Below the pieces are notes generated by a model. The model made no database searches and was not told where the DNA came from. It worked only from the letters and a program-made list of their open reading frames with translations. From the NCBI RefSeq assembly GCF_023701745.1, contig NZ_JAJOZB010000001.1, positions 8,975,001 through 9,039,000 on the forward strand: a stretch of 64,000 nucleotides of DNA. The letters run 5' to 3'. Each line of letters begins with the position of its first letter. The first letter of the stretch is position 1. Positions 59,044-64,000 of this stretch are shown here, piece after piece. The translations under genes were made by a program, and so were the position numbers. This DNA comes from Streptomyces sp. RKAG293. GTDB lineage: Bacteria; Actinomycetota; Actinomycetes; Streptomycetales; Streptomycetaceae.

Positions 59044-61382
59044 CGGAACCTCCGGGTACGGGACGGCGAGCGCGGGCGCGAAACGGCCGCGCGGCGCAGC
59101 GGGCTGGCCGAACCGGCGGCGCTCAGGCGGCGTCTGCGCCACCACAGCAGCCCGCCCACCGCCACCAGCAGGGCGGGCAGCACACGGAGCGCCACGGCGG
59201 TGGGGGACAGCGCCCCGTCCGCTGCGTCCAGACCGGCGGCCTGCCGGGGCGTGGGAGCACCGAGCCAGATCGAATCATCCTTACCGGACACGTCGGAGGT
59301 GCGCAGCGAGCGTTCCACCTGCGCGGCGAAGGCCGCCGCCGGAGCGTCGCGCAGCGGTACCGTCGTCAGGTCCACACCCCCGTAGGTGTAGGTGGTGACG
59401 TAGTCCGTGTTGCCTTGACTGGTGCGCCGGGTGACCTTGAACTCGCCCTTGGTGTACGACTTCACGAACTCGTTGAAGGTGTCGGTGGGTTTCCAGGACG
59501 TCTTGGTCGGCCAGGCCCTCGCGTCTCCCCGGTCGATCAGGGCGCCGTAAGTGGTGTGCCGGCTGCGGCTCAGGTTGCGGTACCACTCGGCGGCCACCCG
59601 GGCCAGGTAGACGCGGCGCAGGTCGGCGTAATCCGGGGCGGTGTTGATGGCCCGCTTCAGCTCGGGCAGCACCAGACTGCGGTACACCTGCTCGTTGTGC
59701 TCCTCGGTGGCCGCGTCCTGGTGCGGACAGTTCTGCCCACTTGCCACGCCCCGGGACTTGAGGTATTGGGTGTCCATCTTCACGTCGAGCGGCGCGTCGA
59801 GGATGTACAGCTTGTCGCCGTCCTGGTGGACGGAGGCGGGCGCGGGCACGATCCAGGTGCGGAACGACAGGCACTGCCCTTTGACGCGGTTCCACAGCTC
59901 CTTGCCGGATCCCGTGTCGGGATGGATCAGTGTGCCGACGGTCTTCTTCATCCGCAGGTCGGCCTGGAGCAGCACGCGGCCGGCGTCGGTGGAGCCGAGG
60001 CGGGCATCGACGATGCGGTCGGGCTCGTCAGGGTTGAGATTGACCCAGAAGTCGCCGGGGCGCAGCGAGAGCCACACGAAGAAGGCGTCCGAGCTGAGGG
60101 TGGCAGCGTTCATTCCGGTGCTGGTGCGCGCGTCCCCGCGCACGGGGTCACGGCCCGCCTCGAAGGAGTACTGCAGGCCGCTGCCGTCTCCCGGGTCGGC
60201 CAGGTAGCGCAGGTCCATCGTGGTGAAGTCGATGCCGCCGGGTGCCGTGGAGGGTCCGCCGGCCAGTGTCTGCCCCAAACCGGTGGCCGCGGCGGTTCCG
60301 CCGTCCGCAGGGGAAGATCCGCCGGCGTCCTTGTCGCAGGGGCCGGCAGCCCGGAGCGCCGCGAATCCCATCTGGACTGCGGTCGATGGGCAGGGTTTGC
60401 CGATCGGGTCGACGGGAGGAGCGAAGAGTTTGAGGGCCGCGCTCGCCGTGGAGTTCGGGTGCTTGGCGTCGAGCTTCTTGACGTCGTTCAGTTTCCGTTC
60501 GAGCTCTTGCCGCGCGTGATCGGAACGGAGCCCTCGGACGTCATCGAATCTCTCATTGGTCCGCCGCTTCTCCTCTTTGCGCCACGTCGCGCTCCGGTCG
60601 GTCCGCTTGGCTATGGCGGCGATCTGGCGCTGCTGTTCCGCCGTCTCCTCGACGGACAAGCCGAAGCGCCAGGCGTAGTAGGTCGGCATGTCCGGCGGGT
60701 AGAGGCCCGCGCACAGCGTGCACTGCTGCCGCTCCGAGGCGCCGAGCACCCGAGCGCTGAGAGGTATGTTGTAGGCCCGGAGGTGATCTTGGAGGACGGC
60801 CTCCGAATGCTCGCGCGGAATGATCTTCTTGGACTTGGCGTCCTCCTGCTCGAAGAGGTTCAGCGCGCTCACGGCCAGCAGTTGGGTCACCCTTTCGCCG
60901 CGCAGCTTGGCCGCGAGGCCCGGGGGCAGGAACGGGGCCACCGAGTCGAGCTGGACGACTGAGTTGCGCCAGTAGGCGTTGCTGGGGGACGCGACGGCGT
61001 GCTCCTTCAGCATCCTCTCCCTCGTTTCGGCGGGCACGCCCAACGGATTGATCAGCTCGACGGCCCCGTTGTGATACACGTTGAACGCCTCATCACGATC
61101 GGTTTTCAGCTCTCGGTAGAACTCGAGGCGCAGGTCCACGATCGGCAGCATCAGCGGGTGGAACAGCACGTTCTCACCCCGGTACCGCTTGTCGATCGAC
61201 AGGTCCGTTCCCGTGGCCGAGCCCGGTGGGCGGGAGCCACTCCCCGGGGACGTGGGCGTGGGCTGCGGCCCGGCAGCCGCTGCCGAGGCGCCCGGCAACG
61301 CGCCTCCACCGACCAGCATCGCCACCACCAGCCCCCACGCCGCCGCGCCGCGTCCCAGGCGTCGGCCGAGCTGCTGTCGCAT
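59040..61382 (-). CDS. Large secreted, C-terminally anchored protein of unknown function
   Basis: A 780-residue protein. Signal peptide at the N terminus (RGAAAWGLVVAMLVGGGALPG, cleavage near ASAAAA), a long extracellular part and one C-terminal membrane helix (LRVLPALLVAVGGLLWW) with an Arg-rich cytoplasmic end. So it is a type I surface protein. The outer part contains a CTLC motif (near residue 222), further Cys (KPCPST, GPCDK, GQCLSF, QNCPH), helical charged segments at 260-320, and a beta-rich second half. No recognised domain. AAGGAA five bases before ATG 61382. First gene of a four-gene chain joined by 4-base overlaps to the stalk, PrsW-like and small membrane genes. Confidence 0.85.
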   Translation of the reverse strand: MRQQLGRRLGRGAAAWGLVVAMLVGGGALPGASAAAAGPQPTPTSPGSGSRPPGSATGTDLSIDKRYRGENVLFHPLMLPIVDLRLEFYRELKTDRDEAFNVYHNGAVELINPLGVPAETRERMLKEHAVASPSNAYWRNSVVQLDSVAPFLPPGLAAKLRGERVTQLLAVSALNLFEQEDAKSKKIIPREHSEAVLQDHLRAYNIPLSARVLGASERQQCTLCAGLYPPDMPTYYAWRFGLSVEETAEQQRQIAAIAKRTDRSATWRKEEKRRTNERFDDVRGLRSDHARQELERKLNDVKKLDAKHPNSTASAALKLFAPPVDPIGKPCPSTAVQMGFAALRAAGPCDKDAGGSSPADGGTAAATGLGQTLAGGPSTAPGGIDFTTMDLRYLADPGDGSGLQYSFEAGRDPVRGDARTSTGMNAATLSSDAFFVWLSLRPGDFWVNLNPDEPDRIVDARLGSTDAGRVLLQADLRMKKTVGTLIHPDTGSGKELWNRVKGQCLSFRTWIVPAPASVHQDGDKLYILDAPLDVKMDTQYLKSRGVASGQNCPHQDAATEEHNEQVYRSLVLPELKRAINTAPDYADLRRVYLARVAAEWYRNLSRSRHTTYGALIDRGDARAWPTKTSWKPTDTFNEFVKSYTKGEFKVTRRTSQGNTDYVTTYTYGGVDLTTVPLRDAPAAAFAAQVERSLRTSDVSGKDDSIWLGAPTPRQAAGLDAADGALSPTAVALRVLPALLVAVGGLLWWRRRRLSAAGSASPLRRAAVSRPRSPSRTRRFR

Positions 61383-61610
61383 GCCGTTCCTTCCACCGTG
61401 CCTACGGCACGGTCGCCTCGTCGTGTGTGGTCCGGCCCGCCTCCCGGTACCCCCCGGCATCCCGGGAGGGGGCTACCAAGATCCTGGCCGAGCGAATTCC
61501 GGACTGTCGTTGGCGCCGTGCGCACACTGGTTGGCGTGGAACGCACTTTCACTTCACCCGCCACTGCAGTTGGCTGAGTTCCCGGAACCCCCACCAGCGC
61601 CGGAGCGAAC

Positions 61611-62591
61611 ATGCATCCCATCGTCTTCGACACCGTCGAAGTCCCCGTAGCGGAAAGGCCCGCCGCATGGGTTGAGACGATGGCTCTGGCGCAGGTCACC
61701 CAGCGGGTGAAGTTCCTGGAGACAGCGCGGCTCAGCGCCCGCATGGAGATCATGCCGCTGGGCGTAGGACAGTTGTCGACGCTCTCGTACGCCTCGCTCG
61801 TCGCCCAGCGCACACCGCGACTGGTGCGCCAGTCGGACCCGGAGATGTATCACGTGGCCGTGGCCACGGGGGGCGAGATCGGCATCGCGCAGCACCGGCA
61901 GAGTTCCCTGCTGCGCCAAGGCGACATGGGGTTCTTCGACAGCTCGCGCCCCTTCGACACCCAGGCGGGCGAGACACCGGGACGGGCGCTCCTGTTCCAG
62001 TTCCCCAAGGGTCTGTTGCGGTTGCCGCACCAGCGGTTCACCGCGCTCTGCGGGTTGTCGAGGCCCTGGACGCACGGGGTGGGGCGGTTGTTCGGACAGT
62101 TTCTGGTGGAGCTCGCTGAGCAGTACCCGCACTGCACCCCGCAGCAGGCGGCGGGGCTCGGGGCAACGGCCGTGGATCTGCTGATGGCGGTCCTGGCCGA
62201 GGGGGGCGACGCGCCCCGGGACGGGGACGGCGAGCCTCAACAGCAGGGGACGTTCCTGAGGATGAGCGCCTTCGTCACCGACCACCTGGCCGACCCTGCC
62301 CTGGGCCCCGAGGCGCTGGCCGCGGCGCACCACGTCTCGCTGCGCTATCTGCACCGGGTGTTCCAGAACAACGGCACCACGCCGCGCACGTTCATCCGTG
62401 AGCAGCGCATGAGCCGGTGCCGCAGGGATCTGGCCGATCCGGCACTACGGCATCTGACGGTCCACGCCATCGCCACGCGCTGGGGCTACCCCCAACCGCA
62501 CGCGTTCGCCCGCGCGTTCCGGGCCGCGACGGGGATGTCGGCCACCGAATACCGGGCCCTGCGCGCGGCGCCTCCAGCGCAGACATCCTGA
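61611..62591 (+). CDS. AraC family transcriptional regulator
   Basis: A 326-residue regulator. The N-terminal half (about 20-190) resembles the AraC-binding domain 2 type: DPEMYHVAVATGGEIGIAQ, GDMGFFDSSRPFDT, LLFQFPKGLLRLP. The C-terminal DNA-binding half (220-318) has both helix-turn-helix motifs: LGPEALAAAHHVSLRYLHRV with FQNNGTTPRTFIREQRMSRC and IATRWGYPQPHAFARAFRAA. ATG 61611. Divergent from the four-gene surface/PrsW operon across 228 bases, so a regulatory link is possible. The stop is inside a 21-bp direct repeat. Confidence 0.92.
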   Translation: MHPIVFDTVEVPVAERPAAWVETMALAQVTQRVKFLETARLSARMEIMPLGVGQLSTLSYASLVAQRTPRLVRQSDPEMYHVAVATGGEIGIAQHRQSSLLRQGDMGFFDSSRPFDTQAGETPGRALLFQFPKGLLRLPHQRFTALCGLSRPWTHGVGRLFGQFLVELAEQYPHCTPQQAAGLGATAVDLLMAVLAEGGDAPRDGDGEPQQQGTFLRMSAFVTDHLADPALGPEALAAAHHVSLRYLHRVFQNNGTTPRTFIREQRMSRCRRDLADPALRHLTVHAIATRWGYPQPHAFARAFRAATGMSATEYRALRAAPPAQTS

Positions 62592-62624
62592 GGATGCGTT
62601 GGCACATCCTGAGCATGCGTTGGC
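62583..62624. repeat. 21-bp direct duplication at the araC 3' end
   Basis: ACATCCTGAGGATGCGTTGG plus C (62583-62603) is repeated directly at 62604-62624 with one change. The first copy contains the AraC stop codon; the second lies just outside. Confidence 0.85.
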
Positions 62625-62649
62625 GCGTATCCGCCCGCGCGGAGACGCG

Positions 62650-62683
62650 CCCATGGGCCGCCTCTTGAGAGACGGCCCATGGG
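62650..62683. terminator. Strong bidirectional hairpin terminator
   Basis: CCCATGGGCCG (62650-62660) pairs perfectly with CGGCCCATGGG (62673-62683); the loop contains an inner CTCT/AGAG stem. It lies between the convergent AraC and darcynin-like genes. Confidence 0.8.
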
Positions 62684-62751
62684 AGGGAAGGCTCGGTGTC
62701 TGTGTGCTTCCATGACGGACACCGGCCCGGTCACGCGGAGCGGACGGTGTA

Positions 62752-63117
62752 TCAGGTGGCGATGGTGGCTACGGCGTCGAGGCCGTAGGTGCGGGCGTAG
62801 CCGTTCTCGGTGCCGACGAGCAGGTCGACGACCTCGAAGTAGCGGTCCCAGAAGGGAGTCTCTCGCAGTGCGTCGATGAGGAGCTGGTAGGCGTGGTGAT
62901 CGTCTGCCTCCCAGACCCAGACGTCGGTGACGCGTGCGGAGTAGAACTCGGTGTCGTAGAAGCGTGACCGGACGCCGGTGGTCTTGGCCTCGATCGCGGG
63001 CACGACCTGGGTGGTGAAGGCGTCCACCCGTTGCTGGACGGTCAGCCCAAGCCATTCAGGTGTGGTCTTGACGAGTAGAAAAGCGGTCACCGGTGTTACG
63101 GCTTCCTCGGTGGGCAT
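62752..63117 (-). CDS. Darcynin-like protein
   Basis: A 121-residue protein resembling the darcynin family: FLLVKTTPEWLGLTVQQRVD near residue 12, RSRFYDTEFYSARVTDVWVW, ADDHHAYQLLIDALRETPFWDRYFEVVDLL. It looks like a dimeric ferredoxin-like (stress-response/monooxygenase) fold. Role unknown. GGAAGGA five bases before ATG 63117. The NmrA-type gene at 63230 reads into it from upstream, so they may share a transcript. Confidence 0.82.
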   Translation of the reverse strand: MPTEEAVTPVTAFLLVKTTPEWLGLTVQQRVDAFTTQVVPAIEAKTTGVRSRFYDTEFYSARVTDVWVWEADDHHAYQLLIDALRETPFWDRYFEVVDLLVGTENGYARTYGLDAVATIAT

Positions 63118-63229
63118 GACGGTCCTTCCCAAGTGGCTGGGGTCTTAGTGGAGTGGGCACCACTGCTCCGGTGAAGCGCCGGCGGGGTGCGGGTGCGGAT
63201 GCGGATGCAGGTGAGGGTGACGGTGTGGG

Positions 63230-64000
63230 TCAGGACAGGACGGCGGGCTTGAGGGTCTGGGCACACCACTGCTCGAAGGTGGTGGGAGAGGCGGTGTCCG
63301 CGGTACGGGTGACGCCTGCGTCGAGGCCGTTGTCCTTGGCCTGCTTCATATCGACGATGCCCTGGACGAACGTTTCGTCGAGGCCGTAGCCGACGAGAGC
63401 GGTGCGCAGGTCCTCGAACGGCTGGCGCTCGTAGCGGACGGGACGGCCCAGCTGCTCGGTCATGATGCGGGCCAGGTCGTTGGGGGACAGGTCCTGGGGC
63501 CCGAGAACCGGGACGTCGTCAATCCCGGTCCAGGAGCGGTCCAGCAGCAGGCGGGCGGCGACGGCGGCGATGTCGGCGACGGCGACGAGGGGGGCCTTGC
63601 GGTCGGCGTCCACGACGTCGGTGAAGACGCCCTTCTCGCGGATCGAGTCGGCCTCCTCCAGAAAGTTCTCGAAGAACGAGGGGTTGGCCAGGGCCCGGTA
63701 GGAGACGCCGGTTTTCGCGATGAGGTCGTCCACGGCGAGGGAGACGGTGACGAGTCCGGCGCGGTCGGCGACCGGAGTGCCGCGGCCGAGCGCGGAGACG
63801 CCGACGACGTGCCCGACGCCGTGGGCGGCGAGCGCCTCCGCTGCGGGGTCGGTGAAGCCGCAGTAGGCGTCCATCGGGGGCAGCGAGGAGTCCGGGGGGA
63901 CGAGCCAGAAGACGGCGTCCGCGCCCTCGAAGGCCCGGTCGACGACCTCGGCGTCGCCGTGCGAGCCGACGATGACCTCGACGCGTTCGCGCACCGCGTC
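63230..64000 (-). CDS. NAD(P)H-binding NmrA-like protein, N terminus outside window
   Basis: At least 256 residues of an NmrA/HSCARG-type reductase. The frame is open to the last base (DAVRERVEVIVGSHGD), so the Rossmann start lies beyond the window. Seen: FEGADAVFWLVPPDSS, VVGVSALGRG, a C-terminal half with YRALANPSFFENFL, VAVADIAAVAARLL and LGPQDLSPNDLARIMTEQLG. Same fold as the gene at 51495, but not closely similar. Followed on the same strand by the darcynin-like gene after 112 bases. The gap has a degenerate 6-base repeat (GGTGCG/GATGCG, about 63188-63225). Confidence 0.88.
   Translation of the reverse strand, partial: DAVRERVEVIVGSHGDAEVVDRAFEGADAVFWLVPPDSSLPPMDAYCGFTDPAAEALAAHGVGHVVGVSALGRGTPVADRAGLVTVSLAVDDLIAKTGVSYRALANPSFFENFLEEADSIREKGVFTDVVDADRKAPLVAVADIAAVAARLLLDRSWTGIDDVPVLGPQDLSPNDLARIMTEQLGRPVRYERQPFEDLRTALVGYGLDETFVQGIVDMKQAKDNGLDAGVTRTADTASPTTFEQWCAQTLKPAVLS

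Noticed and set aside
63176..63229. Hexanucleotide-like repeat as possible small coding or regulatory array
   Set aside because: Too degenerate (mixed GGTGCG/GATGCG/GGTGAG); ordinary low-complexity intergenic sequence.
1..64000. tRNA, rRNA, CRISPR array, insertion sequence or phage gene
   Set aside because: I looked at the intergenic spaces and reading frames and saw no T-loop-like sequence, spaced direct repeats, transposase or integrase.

Overview
The window looks like a chromosomal segment of a Streptomyces or close relative. It is very GC-rich with strongly G/C-biased third codon positions and Shine-Dalgarno sites of the GGAG/GAGG type. Its families are typical of the genus: Ser/Thr kinases with repeat or extracellular domains, LtrA, DUF2252, DUF5996, DUF389, NmrA-type reductases and many one-gene regulators. 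I see no rRNA, tRNA, CRISPR array, insertion sequence or phage gene.

Region by region. 1-6740 (+): a 5'-truncated coiled-coil protein of unknown function, a phospholipase-D-fold protein and a large TPR-kinase. 6853-12272: DoxX, then a divergent SDR / amidase-TetR unit around a perfect 24-bp palindrome, a hypothetical protein and nadE. 12365-15843: a heterodimeric ABC exporter with complementary damage in its two ATPase domains. 15919-32976: an area rich in sugar-oxidation and respiration genes (gluconokinase; SDR/glucose-1-dehydrogenase type, NDH-2, cydA, cydB and a CPA1 antiporter as one operon; GMC oxidoreductase, cyclase and GH15 on the other strand; DUF389, DUF2252, ClC, aldose 1-epimerase). 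The cyclase and GH15 genes each carry one reading-frame break. 32999-39000: Sua5/YrdC-fold protein, NHL propeller, amidohydrolase, Atu4866-type protein, secreted protein, 14-bp tandem repeats and an old yellow enzyme.

39150-45162 (-) is the most interesting part. An unannotated 36-codon gene with an excellent ribosome binding site encodes a basic leader and a Cys-x-Cys tail, so it looks like a RiPP precursor. It is followed by a strong hairpin, then a membrane metalloprotease of M50 type with an N-terminal PqqD-like (leader-binding) domain, a 692-residue protein with a degenerate ATPase-like module plus TPRs, and a SMI1/KNR4 protein. I recognise no known RiPP class here. 45494-56771 holds ltrA, a kinase with an extracellular domain, a ClpN-only protein facing a MerR-like regulator across a 13-bp inverted repeat, a MarR-membrane protein-NmrA unit, and assorted small proteins. 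56877-61382 (-) is a second candidate system: four membrane or secreted proteins, including a PrsW-like intramembrane protease and a Pro-rich repeat stalk, chained by 4-nt start/stop overlaps. The window ends with an AraC regulator, a darcynin-like protein and a truncated NmrA-type gene.

How the genes may work together. GH15 would release glucose, aldose 1-epimerase would interconvert anomers, the SDR would oxidise glucose, gluconokinase would feed gluconate to the pentose phosphate pathway, and NDH-2/cytochrome bd would reoxidise NADH. That chain is inferred from co-location; the frame breaks in GH15 and cyclase mean it may be decaying or affected by sequencing errors.
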